A stretch of 64,000 nt of DNA from an uncultured Pirellulaceae bacterium (lineage in GTDB: Bacteria > Planctomycetota > Planctomycetia > Pirellulales > Pirellulaceae): contig CALDHM010000007.1 of the NCBI GenBank assembly GCA_937941455.1, positions 1-64,000 on the forward strand, given 5' to 3'. Shown here piece by piece: positions 45,516 to 54,643 of this stretch (positions within the stretch are counted from its first letter, which is position 1; every line of letters starts with the position of its first letter). The notes beneath the pieces were generated by a model that was given only the letters and a program-made list of their open reading frames with translations, ran no database searches and had not been told where the DNA came from. The translations under genes were made by a program, and so were the position numbers.

Positions 45516-45547
45516 TTTTGGCAGAAAGCCTAGGCTTTCTGCCAAAA
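45516..45547. repeat. Perfect 32-bp palindrome centred on CCTAGG
   Basis: The left half reads TTTTGGCAGAAAGCCT and the right half is its exact complement, leaving no loop. It lies in the repeat-rich gap after the AAA gene. It could form a cruciform, bind a dimeric protein or work as a two-way terminator, since A/T tracts end both arms. Confidence 0.65.
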
Positions 45548-45707
45548 CGAGTACGATCACCGAGCGGGCACCGAGTGGGCGACGACGAAAATCCCTCGCT
45601 GTTGAATTGCTAGCTGTTCCGCAAAGCTGCAGTCGGTGACGGTCCCATGTTTGCTGCCATGCAACGCTCGCACGAGAATTTTGCCGGGTAACTGCTGTTG
45701 CGATCCT

Positions 45708-45730
45708 CCCTCGCTGACGCTTCGGGTTAC
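45708..45730 (-). repeat. Dispersed intergenic repeat, copy 2
   Basis: Minus-strand copy: GTAACCCGAAGCGTCAGCGA then GGG, nearly identical to the copies at 29736 and 54686. Confidence 0.75.
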
Positions 45731-45834
45731 CAAATTGAGTATTGAAGAGGTGGTAGGGGCCTGCCAACTTGCTGTTTGCCCACCACCGCGAAGAGGCCAT
45801 GGTGGTTGTCCTTCATCGTCCATTTGTGTTTCTC

Positions 45835-45864
45835 TTGACCAATTTTCGCCGAGCGGACTATACT
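45835..45864 (+). promoter_or_regulatory. Sigma70-type promoter of the parvulin gene
   Basis: TTGACC (45835-45840), an 18-base spacer and TATACT (45859-45864). The start would lie near 45871, giving a leader of about 48 bases that contains AAGGAG at 45905-45910, 8 bases ahead of the ATG at 45919. Confidence 0.65.
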
Positions 45865-45918
45865 GCCCGCCGTTGGACGGAATGGACGCCCCCGCATCTG
45901 GTTTAAGGAGAAACCGAA

Positions 45919-47763
45919 ATGAAACATCTGCTGGCTTTTTGGACCGTATTGGTCACTGCGGCCACGATTTGCTTGACCCTAGCCGGCAAACCCACCTTCG
46001 TCGCTGCCCAGCAATTCGATCCGGCAAAAAATCCGGTAAACACCAACCCCGAACAGCAAATGCAGGTGCTGGCCGTCGTCAATGGCGAGCAGATCACGCG
46101 GCAACATGTGGCCAGTGAATGCTTGCGCCGCTACGGCAAAACTGTTCTGGAAAATATCGTCAACAAGATTTTGGTGCTCAACGAGTGCCAACGCCGCGGC
46201 ATCGTCATAACCGAGCGGGATATCAATGATGAAATCGTGAAAAATGCCAAAGGGGTCGGTTTGTCCGCCGAGCGTTTCATGGAAACGATCTGCTCGCGGC
46301 GAAACATTACCGTCGACCAATACAAAAACGACATTGTTTGGATGCAATTGGCCTTGCGAAAGTTGGCTGAACGGCAAATCCAAGTCACCCCGCAAGAACT
46401 CGACGAGCAGATCGAATTCGAGTACGGCCCAAAGGTCCAAGTGCGGGAAATCGTCTGCGAATCACGCGAGGAAGCCGAGCAGTTGTACCGCATGGCGCTG
46501 GCCGACCCCGAGCAATTCGGCGACCTTGCCAAACGTTATTCGAAAAATCCGGCCAGCCAGGCTATGAAAGGGCTCTTGCCCCCGATCGCACTTCACTCCG
46601 GGGCTCCCAAATCGATCGAGCGATTGATCTTCTCGATGACACCCGGACAAATTTCTGACGTGTTGGAGGTCGCCGAAAATCAATTCGTAATTCTGCAATG
46701 CGAACGCATCTTTCCTGGTGCACAGCTGACGGAACAACAGCTGGCCATGGAAAAAGAAAAACTGGTGACCAAAATTTCCGAAATGAAACTCGCCGACGCG
46801 GCGACGAATCTCTTCAAGCAATTGCAGGATACCGTCACCATCACCAACGTGATGAATGATCCGGAATTGAGCAAACGACATCCTGGGATCGCCGCCAAGG
46901 TAGACACCTACGAGATTCCCTTGCGGATGCTGGCCGAAGAATGCATCGCTCGCTTTGGCCACGACATGGTTGAAATCGAGATCAACCGGACGCTGCTCCT
47001 GCAAGCGCTCAAGCAAGCGGGTCTGCAAGTCACACGGCAAGATATCGATCAAGAGATCATGCGTGCCGCCGAATCGTTCGGCTACTTGACGCCGCAAGGC
47101 GAGGTCGACATTCAGGCTTGGTTGAACTACACCACGAACAATGATCCGAGCAAAGTCGACTTCTACATCGAAGACGAGGTCTGGCCGACCTGCGCGTTGA
47201 AGAAACTCGTCGCCAATCGGATCTCCGTTACCGATGAAGACATGCAAAAAGGCTTCGAGGCCAATTTCGGCCCCCAAGTCGAAGTCTTGGCTATCGTCCT
47301 CAATGACCAACGTCGGGCTCTAACCGTGTGGAACATGGCGAACGCCAACCCGACCGAAGAATTCTTTGGAAAACTCGCCGCCCAGTACTCCATCGAGGAC
47401 GCCTCCCGCGCGAACAACGGATTGGTGCCACCTATCCAAAAACATGGCGGCCGGCCCGAACTCGAAAAGGAAGCGTTTTCTCTCAAGGTCGGCGAAATCT
47501 CGAAGGTCGTTCAAGTCGACCAGTACTACATCATCTTGATGTGCACGGGGCATACGGAGCCCAAGGTCTTCGACATCGACGCCGTCCGCGACACGCTCCG
47601 CACCGATATTCTTGAGAAGAAGATGCGGATTGCGATGAACGAAAGGTTCTTGAAGATTCGCGATGACGCGCAAATCGATAACTACCTGACCGGCGTTTCG
47701 CAAGCCAGCCGCGCTCAACGCATAGCCGCTCAGAAACAGGAGGGGAGCACAACGAATCGGTAA
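45919..47763 (+). CDS. Exported peptidylprolyl isomerase with two SurA-like units
   Basis: 614 residues, strong AAGGAG site and promoter upstream. A signal peptide (LLAFWTVLVTAATICLTLAG, cut near 'VAAQQ') sends it out of the cytoplasm. Two units of about 270 residues follow. Each has a SurA-N-like helical part ('TRQHVASECLRRYGKTVLEN' in the first, 'LRMLAEECIARFGHDMVEIE' in the second) and a PpiC/parvulin domain ('FGDLAKRYSKNPASQAMKGL', 'FFGKLAAQYSIEDASRANNG'). It is therefore an internal duplication of a SurA-type chaperone/isomerase that assists folding of exported proteins. A Gln-rich tail ends it. Confidence 0.88.
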   Translation: MKHLLAFWTVLVTAATICLTLAGKPTFVAAQQFDPAKNPVNTNPEQQMQVLAVVNGEQITRQHVASECLRRYGKTVLENIVNKILVLNECQRRGIVITERDINDEIVKNAKGVGLSAERFMETICSRRNITVDQYKNDIVWMQLALRKLAERQIQVTPQELDEQIEFEYGPKVQVREIVCESREEAEQLYRMALADPEQFGDLAKRYSKNPASQAMKGLLPPIALHSGAPKSIERLIFSMTPGQISDVLEVAENQFVILQCERIFPGAQLTEQQLAMEKEKLVTKISEMKLADAATNLFKQLQDTVTITNVMNDPELSKRHPGIAAKVDTYEIPLRMLAEECIARFGHDMVEIEINRTLLLQALKQAGLQVTRQDIDQEIMRAAESFGYLTPQGEVDIQAWLNYTTNNDPSKVDFYIEDEVWPTCALKKLVANRISVTDEDMQKGFEANFGPQVEVLAIVLNDQRRALTVWNMANANPTEEFFGKLAAQYSIEDASRANNGLVPPIQKHGGRPELEKEAFSLKVGEISKVVQVDQYYIILMCTGHTEPKVFDIDAVRDTLRTDILEKKMRIAMNERFLKIRDDAQIDNYLTGVSQASRAQRIAAQKQEGSTTNR

Positions 47764-47914
47764 TTGCTGGGAATATTACGGCAACCTCGATTTTCGTGGC
47801 GCCGCCGACAAGTGCTGGGATCATGAGGCGAGCGGTCGGTAACGTCGAATCGACGTACGGCACATCATGAAGCCTAGCACGAGGAAAAAGCGGATCGGCC
47901 TGCGCGACTGCCTT

Positions 47915-48562
47915 TTACAAATCAGGATTTCTTTCGTACGCCGGTTTGGTGTTCAACAAGGGGTTGGACAGCCACGGACGAATATCGACGCCAGTCATGC
48001 CTGCCCGGCGCGCGGCGGTCAACCCCAACTCGGTATCTTCGAAAACAACACAGCGATGCGGCTGCGCGATGCCCAACCGCCGGGCTGCCTCGAGAAAAAC
48101 GTCCGGCTCCGGCTTGTGCCGGGTCGTGTCTTCGGCGCAGACGATCGCGTCGAACAACTCCAAGCCACCGATGGACCTTATCGTCCGCTCGACGACATTT
48201 CGTTGCCCGCCACTAGCAAGGGCCAAGGGCAGCATTCCATGGTACCGCCGCGCGATGTCGAAAACAGGTCGTATCGGTGCCACATCGTCGAGTCGTTCCA
48301 AAAAAGCCGCCTCCTTGACCCGTATCAATCGCTTGATCTGCGTCGCGTTGACCGACCGGCCCGCTTCCTCAGCCAACAGGCGAATGATGGCCGACGTCGG
48401 CATGCCACCAAGCTGATAAAAACGTTCCTCGGAAAAGGGAATCTCCACCGGATCGAGTGCCTGTCGCCAAGCGATGTAATGAATCGGCATCGTGTCGGCC
48501 AGAGTGCCATCGCAGTCGAAAATCAGCGCGACTGTTTCGGGGGGGGCAGTCCAGGTGTTCAT
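47915..48562 (-). CDS. HAD-superfamily hydrolase (beta-phosphoglucomutase-like)
   Basis: 215 residues. Motif I 'LIFDCDGTLADTMPIHYIAW' (DxDGT), a small helical cap with 'FYQLGGMPTSAIIRLLAEEA', motif II 'LALASGGQRN', and motifs III/IV 'RHKPEPDVFLEAARRLG' and 'CVVFEDTELGLTAARRAGM' are in the right order for the subfamily IA, PGMB/YqaB-type phosphatases. The Asp nucleophile and acid are intact. Likely substrate is a small sugar phosphate. Convergent with the parvulin gene, no operon partner. Confidence 0.9.
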   Translation of the reverse strand: MNTWTAPPETVALIFDCDGTLADTMPIHYIAWRQALDPVEIPFSEERFYQLGGMPTSAIIRLLAEEAGRSVNATQIKRLIRVKEAAFLERLDDVAPIRPVFDIARRYHGMLPLALASGGQRNVVERTIRSIGGLELFDAIVCAEDTTRHKPEPDVFLEAARRLGIAQPHRCVVFEDTELGLTAARRAGMTGVDIRPWLSNPLLNTKPAYERNPDL

Positions 48563-48683
48563 GAGGCGTCTTTGTTGTTGTGCTTTGCGATTATTTCGAC
48601 GTTGTGCTTATGAGTACTCCGCGATGTGAGCCAGGGAAATCTCCGAACCAACCGTCGAACCTACTCCGAAACCTTCAGCGTAA

Positions 48684-48705
48684 GTAACCCGACTCGTGAG
48701 CGAGG
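48684..48705 (+). repeat. Dispersed intergenic repeat, copy 3
   Basis: GTAACCCGACTCGTGAGCGA then GG: a variant of the same repeat. It stands 40 bases from an inverted copy (48746-48768), so the two could pair as a long stem in RNA. Confidence 0.65.
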
Positions 48706-48745
48706 AAATGTTTGGAATCAGCCTTGGTCGCGCCGTCGCCAGTCT

Positions 48746-48768
48746 CCCGCGCTGACGCGTCGGGTTAA
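48746..48768 (-). repeat. Dispersed intergenic repeat, copy 4 (inverted)
   Basis: Minus-strand reading TAACCCGACGCGTCAGCGCG then GGA. It is followed by 'CTAGGCTTTGTCCCC' at 48776-48790, the unit also seen at 45429. Bases 48563-48861 contain no supported gene. Confidence 0.6.
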
Positions 48769-48861
48769 GATTTTCTAGGCTTTGTCCCCGAAGCTATTAG
48801 CCCAATTAGCCGGTTCGCACCAGCGTCCGGTTTTTGCAAATTCCGAGAACGGCAGCTGGGG

Positions 48862-49512
48862 CTACAACCGCAGCATGTCTTGGAAGGCCGTCACCACCTC
48901 CACCTGGTTTTGGAACAAAGTTATACCGCTGATCACCGCGAGTACGAATGAGGTAAACAAAAAACCGATACCCAAAAAATTCGGTCGGCCTCGGCAGTCG
49001 GCAGTCGCCACACGCAGCCGCTTCTCCAATTCACGCCACCCCTCGTAGCTCTGCCGATTTCCGGTTGCGGTGATTTGCACATTGCGCAGCCACTCGACCC
49101 CCTCGACGTGAAAATGAACTCGAGCTTGGGGGATGATCATGCTATCGCCTGTCCAGCGACTCTTTTGATCGAGCTTTTTGCCGATATCGGTCAGCAACGG
49201 ACGGATTTGCTCGACCGTACTGTTGTAGACGACGAGCCGGGGCCGCAGCAATAACACGATCAGCGACACGCACAAGCCGTAAAAGGCCAACAGGAACAAC
49301 CAGACATACGGCCCGAAGCGTATGGCGACCGCCTCGGGCATGAACAACTCGAGCGGCCCGACAATCATCAGGCCGAGAATGCCGATTCCGACCGCCCCGA
49401 CGTCCCGGGCACCGGTCGTTACAAACGGCCTCGACCGCAGGTTGATCATCCCGAGGATCGCCAGGTACACGGCTAACGGGATGATCGCAATGGAAAAACG
49501 CAACGGATCCAT
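48862..49512 (-). CDS. Integral membrane protein, unknown
   Basis: 216 residues from ATG 49512 (MDPLRFSIAIIPLAVYLAIL). Three helices fill the N-terminal half (also 'GAVGIGILGLMIVGPLELFM' and 'VWLFLLAFYGLCVSLIVLLL'), a soluble domain of ~95 residues with 'VRNVQITATG'-like strands follows, and a last helix (GIGFLFTSFVLAVISGITLF) ends it. It starts 15 bases after the stop of the fluoride channel gene, so they are likely co-transcribed. No family recognised. Confidence 0.7.
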   Translation of the reverse strand: MDPLRFSIAIIPLAVYLAILGMINLRSRPFVTTGARDVGAVGIGILGLMIVGPLELFMPEAVAIRFGPYVWLFLLAFYGLCVSLIVLLLRPRLVVYNSTVEQIRPLLTDIGKKLDQKSRWTGDSMIIPQARVHFHVEGVEWLRNVQITATGNRQSYEGWRELEKRLRVATADCRGRPNFLGIGFLFTSFVLAVISGITLFQNQVEVVTAFQDMLRL

Positions 49513-49526
49513 GATCGGACAAATTC

Positions 49527-49943
49527 CTATCCGGCTGGAGCCATCAAGATGCGAGCCAGCCCAATTCCCAATCCGACACAAGCCAAACCGCCCAACAAAT
49601 TGGCCAGGATATTGCCGAGCAACCATACCCAGCGGTTTTGCTCGATCAACTGCCAACTTTCATAGCCGAAGGCCGAAAATGTCGTCAACGACCCCAGAAA
49701 TCCCACGGCGAGCCATAACCGCTGCGGTTGGTTCGACGTGAGCCAGCCGGCCCCCCCCAAGATGCCAATCGCAAGGCAACCAACCAAGTTGACACAGAGC
49801 GTCGCGATCAAAAACGACGGTTGGCCCGCCAGCAAAGTATGTCTGCCGAAATTTGCGAAACCGATCGCGGTCAGATATCGCATACAGGCCCCGACCGCTC
49901 CCCCCCCCGCGACCATCAATAGCTCTTGTGCGAGACTGGTCAT
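49527..49943 (-). CDS. fluC: Fluoride channel FluC (CrcB)
   Basis: 138 residues, the usual size. Family marks: 'MVAGGGAVGACMRYLTAIGF' (GGxxGAxxRY), 'ATLCVNLVGCLAIGIL' (with the pore Asn) and 'GFLGSLTTFSAFGYESWQLI' (the GxxTTFSTF-like pore stretch). It forms an antiparallel dimer that lets fluoride leave the cytoplasm. Only 6 bases separate it from the end of citrate synthase, so there is no room for the fluoride riboswitch that often precedes crcB. Confidence 0.93.
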   Translation of the reverse strand: MTSLAQELLMVAGGGAVGACMRYLTAIGFANFGRHTLLAGQPSFLIATLCVNLVGCLAIGILGGAGWLTSNQPQRLWLAVGFLGSLTTFSAFGYESWQLIEQNRWVWLLGNILANLLGGLACVGLGIGLARILMAPAG

Positions 49944-49949
49944 GTCTGA

Positions 49950-51266
49950 CTACCGATCATCGATGGGTACGAACGCCAATTTCTGTGGGCCGGTGTAAAT
50001 CTGGCGCGGGCGGCAGATCTTTTTCGTCGGCGATTCATGCATCTCCAACCAATGCGCGATCCACCCTGGCAGACGGCCCATCGCAAACAGAACGGTGAAC
50101 ATCTGCACGGGGATCCCCAAGGCCCGATAAATCACGCCCGAATAGAAGTCAACGTTGGGATAGAGCTTCCGCTCGATGAAATAGGGATCGCTGAGCGCGA
50201 CCGCCTCCAGCTTTTGTGCGATTTCAAACAGCGGATCGTCCAGATTCAGTTTGTGCAGCAAGCGATCGCAAGCCGCCTTGATAATCGTGGCCCGCGGGTC
50301 GAAGTTCTTGTAGACCCGGTGGCCGAAGCCCATCAGGCGGAAGTTGTTGTCCTTGTCCTTGGCCATCCGCACGTATTTTTCAACGTTGCCTCCATCCTCG
50401 CGGATTCGCTCGAGCATCGACACCACAGCCTCATTCGCTCCGCCATGCAGCGGGCCCCACAAGGCACAAATCCCAGCAGCAATCGAGGCGAACAAATTGG
50501 CATTGGAGGAACCGACCATGCGCACCGTCGAGGTGCTACAATTCTGCTCGTGATCCGCATGGACGATCAACAGCAAGTTGAGCGCCTTCACAAAATCTGG
50601 GTCCACCACGTACTTGGCCGCCGGCACCGCGAACATCATGTGCAAAAAGTTCTCGACGTAGTCAAGATTGTTGTCGGGGTAGATGAAGGGTTGCCCAATT
50701 GATTTCTTGTGACTGTAGGCAGCGATCGTAGGAATTTTGGCGATCAACCGATGGATGCAAATGTTGACATGCTTCGGATTCGACGGATCCAATGCATCCT
50801 GATAAAAGGTGCTCATCGCTCCCACCACGCTCGACAAAATCGCCATCGGGTGGGCATCGCGCGGGAAACCGTTGTAGAACGATTTCATGTCCTCATGCAG
50901 CATCGTGTGCAGGCGGATCGAGTTCCGGAATAGTTCCAACTCCTGCCGCTTGGGCAGGTGACCATAAATCAGCAAGTAACAGACCTCGACGAAGTCGCAA
51001 TTTGCCGCCAGTTCTTCCACCGGGTAGCCGCGGTATCGCAGAACACCTTTTTCGCCGTCGAGAAACGTGATTGCGCTGGTCGTCGAGCCCGTATTGACAT
51101 AACCCTCATCGAGTGTGATCAAGCCTGTTTTCGATCGCAGGTTGGCAATGTCGATGCCGAGTTCCTTTTCCGAACCCTCGACCACTGGTATCTCAAGCTC
51201 TTTGCCGTTGTAAGACAGCTTGGCCATTTCCCGCATCGTTTTTTTACCCGTTTCCGCAATACTCAC
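49950..51266 (-). CDS. gltA: Citrate synthase
   Basis: 438 residues; inner Met codons at 51236 and 51227 (MAKLSYNGKELEIPVVEGSE) are also credible starts. Hexameric type II features: 'ITLDEGYVNTGSTTSAITFL', 'LRYRGYPVEELAANCDFVEV', catalytic His in 'HGGANEAVVSMLERI' and 'FRLMGFGHRVYKNFDPRATI', and the Asp region 'NVDFYSGVIYRALGIPVQMF'. It condenses acetyl-CoA and oxaloacetate in the TCA cycle. It is first in a likely operon with fluC and the membrane protein. Confidence 0.96.
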   Translation of the reverse strand: MSIAETGKKTMREMAKLSYNGKELEIPVVEGSEKELGIDIANLRSKTGLITLDEGYVNTGSTTSAITFLDGEKGVLRYRGYPVEELAANCDFVEVCYLLIYGHLPKRQELELFRNSIRLHTMLHEDMKSFYNGFPRDAHPMAILSSVVGAMSTFYQDALDPSNPKHVNICIHRLIAKIPTIAAYSHKKSIGQPFIYPDNNLDYVENFLHMMFAVPAAKYVVDPDFVKALNLLLIVHADHEQNCSTSTVRMVGSSNANLFASIAAGICALWGPLHGGANEAVVSMLERIREDGGNVEKYVRMAKDKDNNFRLMGFGHRVYKNFDPRATIIKAACDRLLHKLNLDDPLFEIAQKLEAVALSDPYFIERKLYPNVDFYSGVIYRALGIPVQMFTVLFAMGRLPGWIAHWLEMHESPTKKICRPRQIYTGPQKLAFVPIDDR

Positions 51267-51533
51267 AAGGTCACCGCTGGTTTGAAGGTTGAGGGCAAGA
51301 ACTGGCTTTTCTCGCGAATCGCCGAAGTTGAGTCCCCCATTTTAGACGATCGGCAGCAAAAATAAAGGGAACGGAGGGAGGACTCCCGCGGCAAGCTCTC
51401 GACCTCGTGAGCGGTAGTGCATCCCTCGTAGGACAGATCCACTTCGCGATTGGCCGCTGCAGCTCATGTTGGACTACCCCATCCGTCGTCGAGTCGTGGC
51501 GATGGCGAGTTGACTTGGTGAGCTGGGTTGACT

Positions 51534-51866
51534 CTACGGTCGTTTGGCAAGCGATTCAGCTAGCCAGGCCTCGTAGGAAGCGGACACATGTTGCAACGGC
51601 ACCGCTACGATTTGCGGCACTGCATAGGGGTGTTGCTGCGCGATCATGGCGGCGACGCCGTCAAAACGATCGGACGACGTCTTGATACTGAGCGTATATT
51701 CCTGGCTTACTTCGAGAACGCCTTGCCAGCGATAATGGCTTTCGATCGGTCCGGCGATTTGTGCGCAGCCACAGAGCCCATGTTCGACGAGCATAAGGGC
51801 GAGCGTTTCCAGCACATCGCGGCGATCGCAGGTTGTGGTGACGACGATCCAGGACGTTCCAGCCAT
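51534..51866 (-). CDS. cutA: Divalent cation tolerance protein CutA
   Basis: 110 residues, full length. 'WIVVTTTCDRRDVLETLALM', 'GLCGCAQIAGPIESHYRWQG', and 'HPYAVPQIVAVPLQHVSASY' follow the CutA1 pattern (CAQI, Y-W, HPYxxPxI). The protein is a very stable cytoplasmic trimer of ferredoxin-like folds linked to copper tolerance, with an uncertain molecular role. It stands alone, 267 bases from the citrate synthase start. Confidence 0.94.
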   Translation of the reverse strand: MAGTSWIVVTTTCDRRDVLETLALMLVEHGLCGCAQIAGPIESHYRWQGVLEVSQEYTLSIKTSSDRFDGVAAMIAQQHPYAVPQIVAVPLQHVSASYEAWLAESLAKRP

Positions 51867-52254
51867 TCGAGATCAAGTTCCTTGACGACGCGTAGACGAG
51901 CAGAACAACCGCACTGCTTGATGATACCCAGCATTGAAAAATTCTTTCAAATTTTTCGCGAACGGGGAACCGGAGGTTCGATCAGCCGCCGGGCGATGGC
52001 TGATCGAGTGAAGCGGCGAAGCGCAGGAGCACTGCACCTCGCCGACGCCAAGGCGACGGCAAAAATCCCAGCCTTCAGCGGCCGGCATTGGTGCTAGGCT
52101 TTTTGCGAATACCCGTCAGCCACAGGGGCACTAGCCGGCGGCTCTCACGAAAACCGGATGTTAGAGGGTTCCGGCTAATCCTTTTGAAACGAACCTAGGA
52201 TCGGAACTTCGCCAAGGATGAACCGAGTCAATGGGTGGTGACTGCAAAAGGGCG
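51867..52254. other. Gap without a supported gene
   Basis: 388 bases. It includes 'TGCTAGGCTTTTTGCG' near 52092 and 'GAAAACCGGATGTTAGAGGG' near 52148, both of the style of the repeats in the other gaps. Frames here run through these repeats and are not protein-like. Confidence 0.45.
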
Positions 52255-53280
52255 TCAGCGATTGTCTTCGGTCTTCCTCGAATTGTTGTCGACCGCGTCA
52301 TTGTAGCGTTCGACCAACTCGCGGTACCGCGGCGGCAATTTATCTTTGAGACCTACGTTCGCCGGATCGCGGCTCATGTCGCGGAGGCGACTCCACGGAC
52401 TGGCCGTTCCCGTGTCGTAAGATTTTTCGACAAAGCGACCATTAGGGTTGCTACTGTTCCCGCCCGACTGGCTTTTGCTCTGCTGCGGTTGGTTTTGAGC
52501 TTGCTGTTGGTTTTGCTGCGACTGTTGATTCGGCTTGTTGCACTGCCCGCCGCTGCATTGTTTCTTTTCTTCTTCCTCGATCAATTTGGCCAAAATCTTG
52601 ACTACCCGGTGCTGCTCCTCTTGGGTTTGTTCACCGGCTTCGGCGAACCGCAAGCGGCGTCGCGAAAAATCCATGCGATGATAGGCGTCTTGAATCGTTT
52701 CCGGCTTCACGTTTTGCAACTCCTGGATTTGCCGCCAAGCACTGACGCGCAACCGTTCCGGAGCATCGGGATTCGTTTGCAGGAATTCCATCAGTGCCCC
52801 CACTGCCTCGTCATGCCGCAACATGCCGGCTAGTGCCTGTCCTACGTAGTACTGCGAGACGCCTTGGTTGGCCGAATAGTCGAACAAGTCATTCTGCAGA
52901 TCGCGCAATAATGGGAGAGCCTCTTCGAAACGTTCGGCATTCATCAGAGCCCGACCAACATAGAACGAAGCGTCAGCGGCCAGAAACTTGTCTGCCGTCT
53001 CAAGCAACGTCGAGAGTTTCGACTTTGCCACATCGAGCTCTCCAGCATCGGCAGCATTCGTTAGCGCTTGGTACTCGGGGTACATTTTCGCTAGAGCGCT
53101 ATGGATCGCATCGGCGGTATTTTCGGTCTGCGAAACCGCGGCCAGCACGTCGCGGGCCGCCGGATTATCGATCTGCTGCAAGTGAGCAATAAATGCCGTG
53201 CGAACCGCATCATCACTGTTTCCAGACACGGAGCAGCCGAGCAAGACAGAGACAATGATGGCGGATAACGTTTTGTTCAT
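52255..53280 (-). CDS. TPR protein with signal peptide, possibly a lipoprotein
   Basis: 341 residues from ATG 53280 (MNKTLSAIIVSVLLGCSVSG); 'LLGC' may be a lipobox, though Leu at -2 is less usual. Helical TPR-like repeats lie at ~60-190 ('ADASFYVGRALMNAERFEEA', 'YVGQALAGMLRHDEAVGALM'). A Gln/Asn-rich linker (residues ~245-275) precedes a tail 'PPRYRELVERYNDAVDNN'. Similar tails occur in planctomycete proteins with Bat-like neighbours, but none is here. It probably scaffolds an envelope complex. Confidence 0.75.
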   Translation of the reverse strand: MNKTLSAIIVSVLLGCSVSGNSDDAVRTAFIAHLQQIDNPAARDVLAAVSQTENTADAIHSALAKMYPEYQALTNAADAGELDVAKSKLSTLLETADKFLAADASFYVGRALMNAERFEEALPLLRDLQNDLFDYSANQGVSQYYVGQALAGMLRHDEAVGALMEFLQTNPDAPERLRVSAWRQIQELQNVKPETIQDAYHRMDFSRRRLRFAEAGEQTQEEQHRVVKILAKLIEEEEKKQCSGGQCNKPNQQSQQNQQQAQNQPQQSKSQSGGNSSNPNGRFVEKSYDTGTASPWSRLRDMSRDPANVGLKDKLPPRYRELVERYNDAVDNNSRKTEDNR

Positions 53281-53614
53281 AGGGTTGATCCTGTTGATGT
53301 TCGATGCTTTTGGCAATCCTTTTGTGCTTGGAGCCTATCCCCAATCCAACAGCAACCGTAGCCGGAAGCTCAAGCGAGGACTGGTTTTGGAATAGGCTCT
53401 TGACCGAACTGAGAATTTTCCAGTTCGACGTTTCCAGAATTCTCGCGGCTTTGCAACACTCAATTATTGCTGATTCTAAGGTTATGTCGAGAGAAATTCA
53501 CGGCATCCCCGGCCGAAATCTCGCCGAATCGCCGCAAATTTTGTCGAAATTCCCGCCCCGACAACTCCTGGGATTCCAGTCGGCTCGGAGAATCGTCGGA
53601 GTCGATTCGCAGCG
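53281..53614. other. Gap with a degenerate repeat copy
   Basis: 334 bases, no gene supported. A degenerate dispersed repeat lies at 53359-53379 (TAGCCGGAAGCTCAAGCGAG then G). The rest has no recognised signal. Confidence 0.45.
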
Positions 53615-54643
53615 TTATTTTCGTCGCCATTTGTCATCAGACTCCAAGACCGTTCGCACCATTTTTTCGTCATGCAAAAACTGCTTGGCGGCCGAATCAC
53701 CTTTGAGGTAGGCATCCCAAAACGCCGTCGACAATGCTTTGATCGACCGGTGATGGTTGGGATTGCGATTGGCCCGCTCGCCGGGCAAGGGGCGATCGGT
53801 GAAGGCTGAGTGCTCCGCACCGTGGAGCACTAGTTCGTATTTCTGGCCGTCAGCGGGGAGCGCAGGAAAAACGGACAGTCGATTTTCGACCGTGACGTCA
53901 CCGATCGGCGCGGTGTCGTTCGTTCCCGTCATGAGCAGCCACGGCAGAGACACCGCACCGAAAGCGTCATCGGTCTGCCCGACTCGGGGAGCGCTGGGGC
54001 TGAAGATCACCGCTGCTTTGATACGCCTATCCGTGTAACGAGCCTCTCCGAAAACTTGCTGCCCGGCAACCCCTTGCGTTGTCGCCGCGCCGAAGGAATG
54101 GCCGCTCATCCCAATGCGGTCCAGGTCGCAGCGTTTCGACAACGGATGCTGCGGATCGTCATTCCAGCGCTGCAGTTGATCCAGGACGACCGGGACATCC
54201 GCACAACGCAGGAGTAAATTCTCGCCGTTGGCCGCCTCTCGCAGCGCCTGCATCCGCTCGCGCAGCGGACGACCTTGCCACACGGATTCATCGCTGCCAG
54301 GATGCTGAATAAACACGGCGACATATCCTCGAGCGGCCCAGTGCTCCCCAAGAAAACGACTCGTCTCGCGACTGCCGCCGAGACCATGACTATACAAAAC
54401 GACCGGCACGGGCGCTTCGTTTTCGGGCAGGTAGACCTTGATCGGCACCGTACGATTTCGCTTGCCATCGTCGACGTCGAGCAGTAACGTCTTGAGTGCT
54501 CCGCCGGAAACCTTGAGCGGATCGTAAGGGACGGATTGTTTGGTAGTTTCGGCAGGTACTTTAATGGTTCCGGTTGGCTTACCGGGAAATTCTTGGGCGA
54601 CCGCGGTCAAACTAACACCAGCGACGACTGCAAGACCGAACAA
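53615..54643 (-). CDS. Exported alpha/beta hydrolase (PAF acetylhydrolase/chlorophyllase-like)
   Basis: 342 residues if it starts at TTG 54643, just inside a signal peptide (FGLAVVAGVSLTAVAQEFPG). The frame is open to 55000, but the part beyond 54680 runs through a dispersed repeat and is not credible. 'PVVLYSHGLGGSRETSRFLG' is the oxyanion-hole region, 'RIGMSGHSFGAATTQGVAGQ' the nucleophile elbow (GHSFG, Ser), and 'LHGAEHSAFTDRPLPG' carries the catalytic His. The substrate is unknown; an ester or lipid is likely. The start is the weakest point. Confidence 0.82.
   Translation of the reverse strand: MFGLAVVAGVSLTAVAQEFPGKPTGTIKVPAETTKQSVPYDPLKVSGGALKTLLLDVDDGKRNRTVPIKVYLPENEAPVPVVLYSHGLGGSRETSRFLGEHWAARGYVAVFIQHPGSDESVWQGRPLRERMQALREAANGENLLLRCADVPVVLDQLQRWNDDPQHPLSKRCDLDRIGMSGHSFGAATTQGVAGQQVFGEARYTDRRIKAAVIFSPSAPRVGQTDDAFGAVSLPWLLMTGTNDTAPIGDVTVENRLSVFPALPADGQKYELVLHGAEHSAFTDRPLPGERANRNPNHHRSIKALSTAFWDAYLKGDSAAKQFLHDEKMVRTVLESDDKWRRK

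Larger units (their letters stand above)
45302..45834. other. Repeat-rich intergenic region
   Basis: No gene is supported. It holds a 'CTAGGCTTTGTCCCC' unit at 45429-45443, also found at 48776-48790, a perfect 32-bp palindrome at 45516-45547 and a dispersed repeat copy at 45708-45730. Minus-strand frames up to 116 codons here run straight through these repeats. Confidence 0.55.

Noticed and set aside
45450-45823. Minus-strand frames of 88-116 codons before the parvulin gene
   Set aside because: They run through the palindrome and the dispersed repeat, which also occur in other gaps.
49944-49949. Fluoride riboswitch ahead of fluC
   Set aside because: Only six bases separate fluC from citrate synthase, too short for the aptamer.
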